Assembly: GCA_903851035.1 (NCBI GenBank)
Contig: CAINND010000118.1
Span: 1-64,000, forward strand
DNA length: 64,000 nucleotides
Direction of reading: 5' to 3'
From: an uncultured Acidobacteriota bacterium
Lineage (GTDB): Bacteria; Acidobacteriota; Terriglobia; Terriglobales; Acidobacteriaceae
The position numbers were made by a program, and so were the translations under genes. This document shows positions 42,561-50,896 of the stretch, one piece after another. A model generated the notes under the pieces. That model was not told where the DNA came from. It saw only the letters and a list, made by a program, of their open reading frames with translations, and searched no databases. Every line of letters begins with the position of its first letter. The stretch's first letter is position 1.

Positions 42561-43396
42561 ACGCCCTCCAGCGCGGTGCGAACAGCCGCTTCCGTCAGAT
42601 GTGGTGGCATCTGTCGGCCGCCCAGCACCTCCTGCAACCGCGAGCGCAACCGTAACAGCGCCAGCGAGTGAATCTGTGAGACCCGCGATTCACCCACGCC
42701 CAGCACCGCACCGGTCTCCTTCATCGTCAGTTCCTCGTAGTAGTACAGCGAGAGCACCTGCTGCTCCTTTTCGCTCAACTCGCCCACGGCGTTGGCCAAC
42801 AAGTCATGCATCTCCGAGCGCATGGTCAAAAAGTACGGACTCTCCTCTGGATTGCCCGGCAGGTATTCGCAAAGGTCTTCGGGGTGGTCGCGGTCGCCGC
42901 CCTCCACATGGAAGCTGCCCAAGTCGAGCCCTTCCAGTTCGCCCAGCAGATGCTGAAAGGCCTCAAGGGTCAGCCCCATCTCCGCCGCCAACTCCTGTTC
43001 AGTGGGTGAGCGGTGCAACTGGTGGCTCAGCTTGGCCGTGGCCACTTCGATCATGCGCGACTTGCGGCGCAGGTCGCGCGGACTCCAGTCGAGTTCGCGC
43101 AGGCTGTCCAGAATGGCGCCGCGGATGCGGAACTTCGCATAGGTCTTGAACTGCACTTGGCGTGCCTCGTCGTACTTGGTCAGCGCGTCCATCAGTCCCA
43201 GCACGCCTGCATGAACCAGATCTTCGATTGGGACATGCTGCGGCAGGCGGTCGTGGATGTGGCGCGCGATGTAGCGCACCTGCGGCATCTGCTCCAGCAG
43301 GATGCGATTGCGCTCGTCTTCATCCAAGGGGGGCGGGTTGTATGGGTTCTGCGCGTTCTTCATAGAAGAGCTCGCGGAGTGTTTCATCGCAGTCAT
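42545..43396 (-). CDS. fliA: Flagellar sigma factor FliA (sigma-28)
   Basis: A 283-residue FliA/WhiG-type sigma factor for late flagellar genes. Region 2 has IEDLVHAGVLGLMDALTKYD and FKTYAKFRIRGAILDSLREL DWSPR; region 3 follows; region 4 has LSEKEQQVLSLYYYEELTMK and VGESRVSQIHSLALLRLR. It is longer than enteric FliA (239). It lies between flhA and fliM in a structural operon, so it should be made at mid stage. Two matching promoters (fliC and flgM) occur in this window. Confidence 0.94.
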   Translation of the reverse strand: MTAMKHSASSSMKNAQNPYNPPPLDEDERNRILLEQMPQVRYIARHIHDRLPQHVPIEDLVHAGVLGLMDALTKYDEARQVQFKTYAKFRIRGAILDSLRELDWSPRDLRRKSRMIEVATAKLSHQLHRSPTEQELAAEMGLTLEAFQHLLGELEGLDLGSFHVEGGDRDHPEDLCEYLPGNPEESPYFLTMRSEMHDLLANAVGELSEKEQQVLSLYYYEELTMKETGAVLGVGESRVSQIHSLALLRLRSRLQEVLGGRQMPPHLTEAAVRTALEGVWKKY

Positions 43397-45339
43397 GGAT
43401 TCAGGCTCCCAATGGAATGCACCGGCGTTAGCGCGGGTATCTCGCCGTGCGACAGCACGACGATCTTTGGCAGGAAAGGTTCCAGCAGGCGGCGCAGATG
43501 AAAACGCGTGCCCGCCGAGCAGAGAATGACCGGCGTGCCCAACTCGGTGTTTTCACCCACCAGCCGACGCAGTGAATCCAGCAGCCTGCGTATGAAGTTG
43601 GGTTGCAGTGCCACTGCGCCACTAGCCGGCAGCGATGGCGTAAAGGCCTGGCTGAGCTCCTCCTCAATGCGCGGATCGAGCGTGACTACCTTCAGCGCGC
43701 CCTGCTCATCCAATAGAGGCTTCACCAGTGAGCGTCCCAGGGCCTGGCGGCATGCTTCCACCAACGTCACGGGATTCTTGTTGATGGCGGCGCTCTCGGC
43801 CAGCGTCTCCAGGATGCTGCCCAGGTCGCGGATGCTGACCTGCTCACGCAGCAGTTGCGCCAGCACGCGCTGCACCTCGCCTAGTGTCATCAGCTTCGGC
43901 ACCAGTTCCTCCATAAGGCGCGGGTGAGAATCGTTCAGCCGGTCGAGTAACCGCTTGGTCTCGGCACGCGTCAGTAGTTCGTGCGCGTATTGACGAATCA
44001 ATTCCGAAAGATGTGTGGCCAGCACCGAGGTCTGGTCCACCACGCTGTAACCGGCGGCAATGGCCTGCTCTCGCAATTCGGTGGCAATCCAGCGCGCGGG
44101 CACTCCGAAGGCCGGCTCCTTGGTGATGGCGCCGGGCAACTTTGGCGGCTCGGCACCGTTACTGATGGCGAGCAACTGGTTGTCCGGCATCTCCCAGCGC
44201 GCAATCTCCACGCCGCGTATGCAGATGACATACTCGCGAGGCTTCAGGCGGATGTTGTCCGTGATGTGCACGCTGGGAATGATGAAGCCCAATTGCCCGG
44301 CCAGATGTTTGCGCAGGGCGCGCACCCGCGGCAGCAGTTGTCCGCCCTGGTTGTTGTCCACCAGTGGCACCAGCGCGTAGCCCACTTCGAGTGAGATTTC
44401 GTCGAGGGCGAGAATGCTCTCCAGTGAATCCGACTGGATCGTGCCCGGCTTGTTGGCGCCGACTTTGGCCGCGGGTTTTTGCTCCACCGGAGGAGGCATC
44501 TTCTGTAGCCGCCACGCCATCATCCACAACACCGTTACCATCAGCAGGAAGCTGAACTTCGGCATGCCGGGGATGAGCCCCATGGCCAGCAGCGCAGAGC
44601 CGGCAATCCACAGCACGCGCGGCTGCATCAGCAGTTGCTGCCCCAGTTCGCCGCCCAGCGAGCGGTTGGACGAAGCGCGTGTTACCACAAGTCCCCCGGC
44701 GATGGAAACCAGCAACGAAGGGATCATCGTTACCAGTCCGTCGCCCACTGTCAGCACCGTGTAGGTGCGCAGCGCGTCGCGAAAGGGGATGTCGAGTTGG
44801 AAGACGCCGATCAGAAATCCGGCAATGATGTTAATGGCCGTCAGCAGTATCGTCGCCAGTGAGTCGCGCTGACTGAAGCGCGCCGTGACCTCGGCGGTAC
44901 GTACCGCGCCATGGCTGACCACCAAATATTGAATGGCGATGAGCGCGAGGAAGAGTACAAAGCCGACCACATAATTGCCGCCCACCACGAACTGTCCGAA
45001 GGCGGCTATGACCGCCCCAGCCGCAGTGGCACCCTCGTTGCCGTGCAGCAGAATCCGTCGCGAGCTGGCCAGGTTTAGTGCCAGGCGGAAAAGCGTGAGC
45101 AGCAACAGCAGGCTGGGGAATACCGAAAACTGCACCGGCCGCAGGATATAGAGGGCCGATAGCAAAACCACAACTGAGGCCGTGATGCTCATGGCCAGCA
45201 GCAGGTCCAGCAGAAAAGCCGGCATCGGCACCAGCATCACGAAAACCACGCAGATGGCCGCTGCCGGAAGAATCCAGTCGAAGTTGGCGTTCTTCAGCAG
45301 TCCGACTGGCTTCTTGATATCCTTCTTTGCCTCTGCCAT
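43393..45339 (-). CDS. flhA: Flagellar export apparatus protein FlhA
   Basis: A 648-residue export-gate protein. The N-terminal half has about eight membrane helices and the conserved segment AEVTARFSQRDSLATILL region (normally FHIRRG... linker), with GFLIGVFQLDIPFRDALRTY and TVGDGLVTMIPSLLVSIAGG. The C-terminal cytoplasmic domain, which docks chaperone-cargo complexes, begins near residue 320. Length is slightly short of E. coli (692). It overlaps flhB (TGATG) and fliA (ATGA). No flhF or flhG follows, which is unusual. Confidence 0.94.
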   Translation of the reverse strand: MAEAKKDIKKPVGLLKNANFDWILPAAAICVVFVMLVPMPAFLLDLLLAMSITASVVVLLSALYILRPVQFSVFPSLLLLLTLFRLALNLASSRRILLHGNEGATAAGAVIAAFGQFVVGGNYVVGFVLFLALIAIQYLVVSHGAVRTAEVTARFSQRDSLATILLTAINIIAGFLIGVFQLDIPFRDALRTYTVLTVGDGLVTMIPSLLVSIAGGLVVTRASSNRSLGGELGQQLLMQPRVLWIAGSALLAMGLIPGMPKFSFLLMVTVLWMMAWRLQKMPPPVEQKPAAKVGANKPGTIQSDSLESILALDEISLEVGYALVPLVDNNQGGQLLPRVRALRKHLAGQLGFIIPSVHITDNIRLKPREYVICIRGVEIARWEMPDNQLLAISNGAEPPKLPGAITKEPAFGVPARWIATELREQAIAAGYSVVDQTSVLATHLSELIRQYAHELLTRAETKRLLDRLNDSHPRLMEELVPKLMTLGEVQRVLAQLLREQVSIRDLGSILETLAESAAINKNPVTLVEACRQALGRSLVKPLLDEQGALKVVTLDPRIEEELSQAFTPSLPASGAVALQPNFIRRLLDSLRRLVGENTELGTPVILCSAGTRFHLRRLLEPFLPKIVVLSHGEIPALTPVHSIGSLNP

Positions 45340-46397
45340 CAGACGGCCCTCCTTGCCTGCGCGCTCATGCGGAAGACGTAGGCCAACACCTCGGCCACGG
45401 CGGCGTAGAGTTTCTCTGGAATGGCCTGGTCAATTTCCACCGTGCGGTAGAGGGTCTGTGCCAGGGGAGGATTCTCCACAATCGGGATGCCCTCCCAGCG
45501 CGCGATCTCGCGCAGTTGCAGTGCCAGCAGATTCTGCCCCTTGGCTACAACGATGGGCGCGGCCATCTCCTCACGATATTCGAGCGCCACGGCAAAGTGC
45601 GTGGGATTGGTCACCACCACGGTTGCCTGTTTCGCGGCCTTGATCATGCGCTGGCGACGCGCCTGACGTTGCAGGCGACGAATGCGGCTGCGTGTGTGGG
45701 GATTGCCTTCAAGCTGCTTCATCTCCTCGCGTATCTCTTCCTTGCTCATTCGCAAGTCGCTTTCGAACTTCTGACGCATGGCCAGGTAATCGACCGCTGC
45801 CCAGGCCAACAGCACCAACGAGGATTTCCAGAAGAGTTCGAAGGCCAGTCTGAACAGGTGTGCTGCAATCTGCCGCGGCGTTGCCCATATGCCCAGCGCG
45901 AATGTCGGCCACTCGCGCTCGAAGATGCCGAATGCGAGGTAGAGGATAAGTACGCTTGGCACCAGTGCCTTGGCCAGTTGCACCACTGTCACCAGGCTGA
46001 ATATTTGCCCCAGCCGCCGCCCTGGGCTCAGCCGCTCAAAGTTCGGAGCGAGCAACTTGGGCGCAAAGACGAATCCTCCCTGCACCAACGCCGCCACCAC
46101 GGCCACTCCGGTTGCGGCTGCAAGCGGCTTCCATGTCCAGCCCACCACCAACTGTGCCGCCCAGGGGAAGAGCGGTGTGGCCATCGTGATTTCTCCCATT
46201 GCGGCCTGGTCGAGCGCGGCGCGCATTAACTGGTGCCAGTGCAGCAGATGGGTTGGTGCCTCCGCGGCCAGCACGCTGATGCCGGCCAGCAGCGCGGCGG
46301 CCGAGCCCAGCTCGCGCGAGCGCGCAACCTGTCCCTCCTCGCGAGCCTTTTGCCGGCGATGCTCCGTGGCTTTCTCGGTCTTGTTGTCGCTTGCCAC
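45339..46397 (-). CDS. flhB: Flagellar export switch protein FlhB
   Basis: A 352-residue membrane protein that switches export from rod/hook to filament substrates. It begins VASDNKTEKATEHRRQKARE (start read as Met), has four membrane helices, and the autocleavage motif NPTH in VVTNPTHFAVALEY. Later: PIVVAKGQNLLALQLREIAR and GIPIVENPPLAQTLYR. I chose the GTG at 46397, with GGAG 8 nt upstream and 12 nt after fliR; the frame is open to 46484. Confidence 0.94.
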   Translation of the reverse strand: MASDNKTEKATEHRRQKAREEGQVARSRELGSAAALLAGISVLAAEAPTHLLHWHQLMRAALDQAAMGEITMATPLFPWAAQLVVGWTWKPLAAATGVAVVAALVQGGFVFAPKLLAPNFERLSPGRRLGQIFSLVTVVQLAKALVPSVLILYLAFGIFEREWPTFALGIWATPRQIAAHLFRLAFELFWKSSLVLLAWAAVDYLAMRQKFESDLRMSKEEIREEMKQLEGNPHTRSRIRRLQRQARRQRMIKAAKQATVVVTNPTHFAVALEYREEMAAPIVVAKGQNLLALQLREIARWEGIPIVENPPLAQTLYRTVEIDQAIPEKLYAAVAEVLAYVFRMSAQARRAV

Positions 46398-46408
46398 GTT
46401 CGGTGCTC

Positions 46409-47182
46409 CTAGCCGGCCAGGTGAAGAATCTGTTCGCTCCAGCGAATTGCGCTGGCAAAGTGCAGGGCAAAGAAGCGTGGCCACGCGGCCATCGCCACAA
46501 TAGTCAGAAGCATTCCTAAGACCGATTTAATGGAAAGCCCGATAAACAGCACCGGTAGCTGTGGTGAGGCCTTGCCAAGAAATGCCAGCACGAAGTCGGC
46601 AACCACCGTGGCCAGCAGCGCCGGTGCCGCAATCTGCAAGCCCAGCACCCAAATGGAGCCTGCCATGTGCAGAATGGCGCCAGCCCGCAGATGCGTCAGC
46701 ACGGGCTGCCCGGCCGGCAGATAGCGGAAGCTCGACACCAGCGCACGCAGCAGCCAGTGGTGCACGTCCAGTGAGAGAAATATCAGGAGCACAATCGTCT
46801 GGTAGAAAATCGATAGTACGGGCGAGTCAGCCTGCGACTGCGGATCCATCATCGTCGCCAGCGAGAAACCCATCTGCATTCCTACTACCTGTCCGGCAAA
46901 CAGCGCGGCATCAAACAGGAAGTTCAGCAGCATTCCCACCAGCATTCCCACCATCGCCTCATTCAGCACCACGCCCACCCATCCCACAGCGCCGAACTCC
47001 ATTGAAGGCAACGGCACCACGGGCCATAGCAATACGCTGCCCGTCACTACCAGCGCGGCCTTAGTGCGCATGGGAACGGCCGGGTTGCTGAAGCCGGGAG
47101 CGAACAGCACCAGCCCGCTCAGGCGCAGGCCAATGCAGATTCCGGCGGTCAGCACGCCGGGCAGCGTCATTGGCGGATTCAT
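46409..47182 (-). CDS. fliR: Flagellar export protein FliR
   Basis: A 257-residue integral membrane component of the FliP5-FliQ4-FliR1 export gate. It has about six hydrophobic segments, with the conserved ICIGLRLSGLVLFAPGFSNP near the start, then LNEAMVGMLVGMLLNFLFDA and GQVVGMQMGFSLATMMDPQS. It overlaps fliQ (ATGA-type) and is followed by flhB. Confidence 0.92.
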   Translation of the reverse strand: MNPPMTLPGVLTAGICIGLRLSGLVLFAPGFSNPAVPMRTKAALVVTGSVLLWPVVPLPSMEFGAVGWVGVVLNEAMVGMLVGMLLNFLFDAALFAGQVVGMQMGFSLATMMDPQSQADSPVLSIFYQTIVLLIFLSLDVHHWLLRALVSSFRYLPAGQPVLTHLRAGAILHMAGSIWVLGLQIAAPALLATVVADFVLAFLGKASPQLPVLFIGLSIKSVLGMLLTIVAMAAWPRFFALHFASAIRWSEQILHLAG

Positions 47183-47448
47183 TGCAGCAGGGGACGAAAA
47201 TCACTAAAGAGATGAATGGTGAAGGCCGCCAGATGGCGCAGCATCCAGGGCAACAGCAGCATCGCGCTCAATGCAGTGGCCAGCAATCGCGGCACGGTGG
47301 AGACCGTCTGATCCTGGATGCTGGTCAGCACCTGCATGATGTTGATGACCACGGAGACGATGGTCGCCGTGGCCAGCAGCGGCAAGGCCGCCAGAATGGC
47401 ATATTGCAGCGAAGTGCGTCCCAGTTGGATGACCTGTTCAAGCGGCAT
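47179..47448 (-). CDS. fliQ: Flagellar export protein FliQ
   Basis: An 89-residue, two-helix membrane protein of the export gate. It shows LEQVIQLGRTSLQYAILAAL and ATIVSVVINIMQVLTSIQDQ followed by TVSTVPRLLATALSAMLLLP. I chose the ATG at 47448, which gives the standard family length; a TTG at 47460 overlapping fliP is the alternative. Order fliP-fliQ-fliR is canonical. Confidence 0.93.
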   Translation of the reverse strand: MPLEQVIQLGRTSLQYAILAALPLLATATIVSVVINIMQVLTSIQDQTVSTVPRLLATALSAMLLLPWMLRHLAAFTIHLFSDFRPLLQ

Positions 47449-47452
47449 GGCG

Positions 47453-48196
47453 TTATCCAAAGCTCCTCATCAGCGATCCAATCAGCAGGTTCCAGCCATC
47501 CACCATGACGAACAGCAGCAGCTTCAGCGGCGTGGAGATGACCACCGGCGGCAACTGCATCATGCCCACCGAGGTAGTAATCGAGGCCACCACCATGTCA
47601 ATCACCAGGAAGGGAAGAAACAGCACGGCGCCAATCTGAAAGCCGGCCTTCATCTCGCTCAGCATGTAGGCCGGCATCACCACGCGCATGGAAAGGTCCC
47701 CCGGCACGTGAGGCCGCGGCAGCTGCGCCAACTCCAAAAACAGCGCCACGTCTTTTTGCCGCGCGTAGCGCAGCATGAAGGTCTTCACCGGCGCCGAGCC
47801 CAGCTCGATGGCGGCCAGCGGAGTGATGCGCCCTTCCTGCAAGGGAACGATGGCCCTCTGCTGTATCTGCACTCCCACGGGCTGCATCAGAAAGAACGTC
47901 AACACCAGCGCAAGTCCGATCAATGTCTGATTGGTTGGCGTAGTCTGCGTGCCCAGCGCCTGCCTTAAAAAGTGGAAGACAATTAGCAGCCGCACGAACG
48001 GCGTCATCGAAAGCAACAGTGCGGGAATCAGTGTGAGGAAGGTCAACAGGACGACAATCATCCACGGTGCCTGGCTGCCGCCCAGTCCTGCCAGCGGTCC
48101 AAGACCGCCCCCCGGAGTCTCCTGCGGCATGGGGCCAGCCAGTGCTATCGGTGCTGCCAGTAATAACGGCAGCAAAATAAGTACTGGGCGGTTCAT
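47453..48196 (-). CDS. fliP: Flagellar export protein FliP
   Basis: A 247-residue export-gate protein with a cleavable signal peptide (ILLPLLLAAPIALAGP) and about four membrane helices. Conserved blocks are FLTLIPALLLSMTPFVRLLI, VFHFLRQALGTQTTPTNQTL, and MPAYMLSEMKAGFQIGAVLF. The length equals that of E. coli FliP (245). Its start overlaps the fliO stop by 4 nt. Confidence 0.95.
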   Translation of the reverse strand: MNRPVLILLPLLLAAPIALAGPMPQETPGGGLGPLAGLGGSQAPWMIVVLLTFLTLIPALLLSMTPFVRLLIVFHFLRQALGTQTTPTNQTLIGLALVLTFFLMQPVGVQIQQRAIVPLQEGRITPLAAIELGSAPVKTFMLRYARQKDVALFLELAQLPRPHVPGDLSMRVVMPAYMLSEMKAGFQIGAVLFLPFLVIDMVVASITTSVGMMQLPPVVISTPLKLLLFVMVDGWNLLIGSLMRSFG

Positions 48197-48729
48197 GCTC
48201 TATCCCGCCGCAGAGGCTTGGGAAAAATCACTTTCGTTTCTGTGTCACCAACTTCGCCCAGCAGTTGCACGCTCGCCGCCGCGCCGCCAATCAGGAAGCG
48301 TTGGCTACCCACACGCAGTACGGCAACAAATCTCTTCTCGCCAAGCGATTGCATCTCCATCAGTTGCAGGCTGCGTCCATGCAACGGCTGCCCAGGCATG
48401 TGAGCAACTATGCGAGAGAGGCATTGCCGCAACCATTGCATGACTCCACGCAGCAGACGCTTCAGTATAAAAACACCAGGCTCATCCAGCACTGGCCGAA
48501 CCGTGTATGATTCCTCGCGCCTCGTCCCCCATTCTGCCGGTTGCATCGCTGCCAACATTGCTGCCGATGTCAATGCCGCTACGCCCCGTGGAGCGCGTAC
48601 ATTGGCGCGTGCCGTTGTCGAGCTGTTACGCAAACTTCCACGCGTGGCGGATTTGGCACGTTCGTCATGCTCAGTACCCTTCTTTTTCATGTTCATCCGC
48701 TTCTTATTACTAGGAACTGGGGGATTCAT
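48193..48729 (-). CDS. fliO: FliO-like export accessory protein
   Basis: A 178-residue protein identified by position (fliN-fliO-fliP) and by the C-terminal FliO domain LQLMEMQSLGEKRFVAVLRV followed by GSQRFLIGGAAASVQLL. FliO supports FliP assembly and normally has one membrane helix near the N-terminus. Here the N-terminal 70 residues are basic and polar. The only candidate segment is GVAALTSAAMLAAM, which is too short and weak to be convincing. The true start may be further in. The ATG overlaps the fliN stop (ATGA). Confidence 0.78.
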   Translation of the reverse strand: MNPPVPSNKKRMNMKKKGTEHDERAKSATRGSLRNSSTTARANVRAPRGVAALTSAAMLAAMQPAEWGTRREESYTVRPVLDEPGVFILKRLLRGVMQWLRQCLSRIVAHMPGQPLHGRSLQLMEMQSLGEKRFVAVLRVGSQRFLIGGAAASVQLLGEVGDTETKVIFPKPLRRDRA

Positions 48730-49016
48730 GCGATCTGTGTCAGCCTCGCCGCCAGCCGGTCGTCAATCACTTCGAACTCGGTCCAGCCGATGATCTTTCC
48801 ATTCACGCGCAGTGGTACGTCCGACCCTTGTAGCCAGCCGCTAGTAATAACATCATTCGGTGCAAGCCGTAGTAGGGTAGAAACCGTGAAGCCAGGCACC
48901 GGAATCTCCAGCGAGATTTGACAGGGTAGTTGCTGGAACAAGCTCCAGTTACTAACCCGTTGCCGTGCTGGTTCACCCAGGGTGATTGCCGTTGATGTCT
49001 GGATTGCGGTACTCAT
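48726..49016 (-). CDS. fliN: Short FliN-type switch protein
   Basis: A 96-residue protein of which residues 25-95 form a FliN/SpoA domain: LPCQISLEIPVPGFTVSTLL, RLAPNDVITSGWLQGSDVPL and RVNGKIIGWTEFEVIDDRLA followed by ARLTQI. It is the classical FliN size and heads the fliN-O-P-Q-R operon. I chose the ATG at 49016 with AGGAA upstream. With the larger FliY-like protein at 40.7 kb there are two FliN-domain proteins for one C ring. Confidence 0.87.
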   Translation of the reverse strand: MSTAIQTSTAITLGEPARQRVSNWSLFQQLPCQISLEIPVPGFTVSTLLRLAPNDVITSGWLQGSDVPLRVNGKIIGWTEFEVIDDRLAARLTQIA

Positions 49017-49058
49017 CGTGTGTTTCCTGAGGCGGAATGGCCGCCATACCCGGAATGG

Positions 49059-49074
49059 TGCAATTCGCGGGCCG
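49059..49074 (-). promoter_or_regulatory. Sigma-54-type promoter upstream of fliN
   Basis: On the minus strand CGGCCCGCGAATTGCA has GG and GC exactly 12 nt apart, with a full TTGCA at -12 and GGC at -24. The predicted start is about 33 nt before the fliN ATG, leaving a ribosome site. It lies after the flgE terminator. Confidence 0.62.
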
Positions 49075-49113
49075 CTCGTAACGTCCAGCGGTGAGAAAGC
49101 TCTCAGAAAAGGC

Positions 49114-49141
49114 ACATAAAAAACCCCGCCACCGGCGGGGT
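49114..49141 (-). terminator. Rho-independent terminator after flgE
   Basis: On the minus strand ACCCCGCC (49141-49134), a GGT loop and GGCGGGGT (49130-49123) form an 8-bp stem followed by TTTTTATG. It ends the fliK-flgD-flgE unit 62 nt after the flgE stop. Confidence 0.85.
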
Positions 49142-49203
49142 GTATGAACGCACAGGAGATGGTGACCCGGGCTTTTTTTGTACTCGGCCGCGGGAGTTGT
49201 GTT

Positions 49204-50433
49204 TTACCGAATCAAATTGATGGTGTCCTGGGCAATCTGATCGAACGTTGTGACCGACTTGGCGTTGGCCTGGTAGCCGCGTTCGGCGATGATCAGGTTG
49301 CTGAACTCAGTAGACATGTCCACGTTGCTCAACTCCAGTGCACTGCCGGTTAACGTTCCCATGGAGCTGGTTCCAGGTGTCCCGATGACAGCCGCGCCCG
49401 AACTGATTGTCGACGAGTAGTTGTTGTCGCCCTCTTTAGTCAGGCCCTGTAGATTGGCAAAGTTGGCCAGCGCAATCTGCCCAACCACCTTGGTGCCGTT
49501 CGTGAACGCGCCCACGATGCTGCCATCTGATTTGATGGAGAAACTTGTCAGCGAGCCGCTGGAGTAGCCATCCTGCGTGGTGTTGCTCGTGCTGCTGCTG
49601 CCGGCCACTTGCGTAATCAGCCCTGTGCTGGAGGAATTTGCCAGCTTCCAGTTCAAGCTCATGTTGCTGGCGCCGTCGGCCAAATTGGAGATGCTCAGCG
49701 TGATTGGCGCTGTGCTGGTCAGGTTGCCGTTGCTGTCAAAGCTCAGCGTGCCGGAGGCCACTGTAGTTGCCGTTCCCGTGCCGCCCGTGATGTCGCTGCT
49801 TGGCAGGGTCGCCGTGTACGTCCAGCCGGAACTGGTGCGCGTGAAGTCGAGACTCAATACGTGTGAGGTGCCCAGTGAGTCGTAAACCGTGATGTTTGTA
49901 TCGTAGCTATCACCCACTGCCGTGCTTGAGCTCAAGTTGGCTTGCAGAGAAATGTTTTGCGTTGCGCTCGGCGCGCTCACCATGCCCATCGGCAGTTGGA
50001 TTGGCTCCAGTCCGCCACTTGTGTTGACCGTGCCATTCGTCGCTGGGTAGCCCATTACCTCATAGCCATCGGCCGTCACCAGGTAGCCGCTGGTGTTCTG
50101 TGTGAAGTCGCCGGCGCGAGTGTAGTAAGTGTTGTTACCGTCCTGCACGATAAAAAATCCATTTCCCGTGATGGCAACATCGGTGCTGACGCCTGTGCTC
50201 TGCACGCTGCCGCCGGAGAAGTTGGTTGCAATGGAGCCGACGCTGGTGCCGGCGCCCACCTGCAACTGATCGCCACTGCCGTTGCTGCCCATTAGTTGAT
50301 AGAACATGTCCTGAAAGTTGACGTTAGTGTCCTTGTAGCCGGTCGTGTTCAGGTTGGCCAGGTTGTTGGAGATCGTTGCCAGCGCCGTGTCGCTGGCGTT
50401 CAGTCCGGAGAGTGGGATGGAAAAATTTGGCAT
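49204..50433 (-). CDS. flgE: Flagellar hook protein FlgE
   Basis: A 409-residue hook subunit. It begins MPNFSIPLSGLNASDTALAT and ISNNLANLNTTGYKDTNVNF, has the FlgG/E-type VAITGNGFFIVQDGNNTYYT, and ends ELSNVDMSTEFSNLIIAERG with YQANAKSVTTFDQIAQDTIN. Its central domains are Ser/Thr-rich. It overlaps flgD as TAATG. It is last in the fliK-flgD-flgE unit. Confidence 0.94.
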   Translation of the reverse strand: MPNFSIPLSGLNASDTALATISNNLANLNTTGYKDTNVNFQDMFYQLMGSNGSGDQLQVGAGTSVGSIATNFSGGSVQSTGVSTDVAITGNGFFIVQDGNNTYYTRAGDFTQNTSGYLVTADGYEVMGYPATNGTVNTSGGLEPIQLPMGMVSAPSATQNISLQANLSSSTAVGDSYDTNITVYDSLGTSHVLSLDFTRTSSGWTYTATLPSSDITGGTGTATTVASGTLSFDSNGNLTSTAPITLSISNLADGASNMSLNWKLANSSSTGLITQVAGSSSTSNTTQDGYSSGSLTSFSIKSDGSIVGAFTNGTKVVGQIALANFANLQGLTKEGDNNYSSTISSGAAVIGTPGTSSMGTLTGSALELSNVDMSTEFSNLIIAERGYQANAKSVTTFDQIAQDTINLIR

Positions 50434-50858
50434 TAGTTGCCTCCTTCAAGATTCCGTGCGGGCGTACCCGTGGCGGGAATGTTGGAGCCGCCCGGATGCT
50501 GCGCCGGGCCGTGCCCGCCAGCCGCAGTCGCGTTTGCGGCATGGGTTGTTGCCGCATGCGTGGTTGTGGCCGCGGCTGCGTGTGTTCCTGCTTGCGATCC
50601 GCTATTGGTTGCCGCACTGCTTGTTGAAGTGAGCGATTGTAGCAGCGAATAAATTCCTGCCACATCACTCAACTGGTTGATCTCCACCATCTGCGTCACC
50701 ATGGTTGTCGGATCCACGGTCTGCGTTGGATCCTGCGATTGCAACTCGGTGGAGAGCAACTTCATGAACATCGTTTCATAATCAGTTGCGCTGCTGGAAT
50801 TGCCGTTGGATGTGCCGCTGATCGAAGTGCCATCAGCAGCCACGGGTTGAATGTTCAT
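50433..50858 (-). CDS. flgD: Hook-assembly scaffold FlgD
   Basis: A 141-residue FlgD made mainly of the conserved N-terminal region: YETMFMKLLSTELQSQDPTQ, TVDPTTMVTQMVEINQLSDV. The FLN and tudor-like domains of enteric FlgD (231 residues) are missing, as in many other bacteria. The C-terminus is an Ala/Thr/His-rich tail (HAAAATTTHAATTHAANATA). AGGAGGAG precedes the ATG at 50858. It caps the growing hook. Confidence 0.87.
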   Translation of the reverse strand: MNIQPVAADGTSISGTSNGNSSSATDYETMFMKLLSTELQSQDPTQTVDPTTMVTQMVEINQLSDVAGIYSLLQSLTSTSSAATNSGSQAGTHAAAATTTHAATTHAANATAAGGHGPAQHPGGSNIPATGTPARNLEGGN

Positions 50859-50896
50859 CCTCTCTCCTCCTGCTTCCTTCGGTGATAACAATGTGT

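Noticed and set aside
49032-49046. A second sigma-54-like match (TGGCGGCCATTCCGC, minus strand) upstream of fliN
   Set aside because: The start site would fall at or after the ribosome site, and the -12 element lacks TT. The match at 49059-49074 is better.
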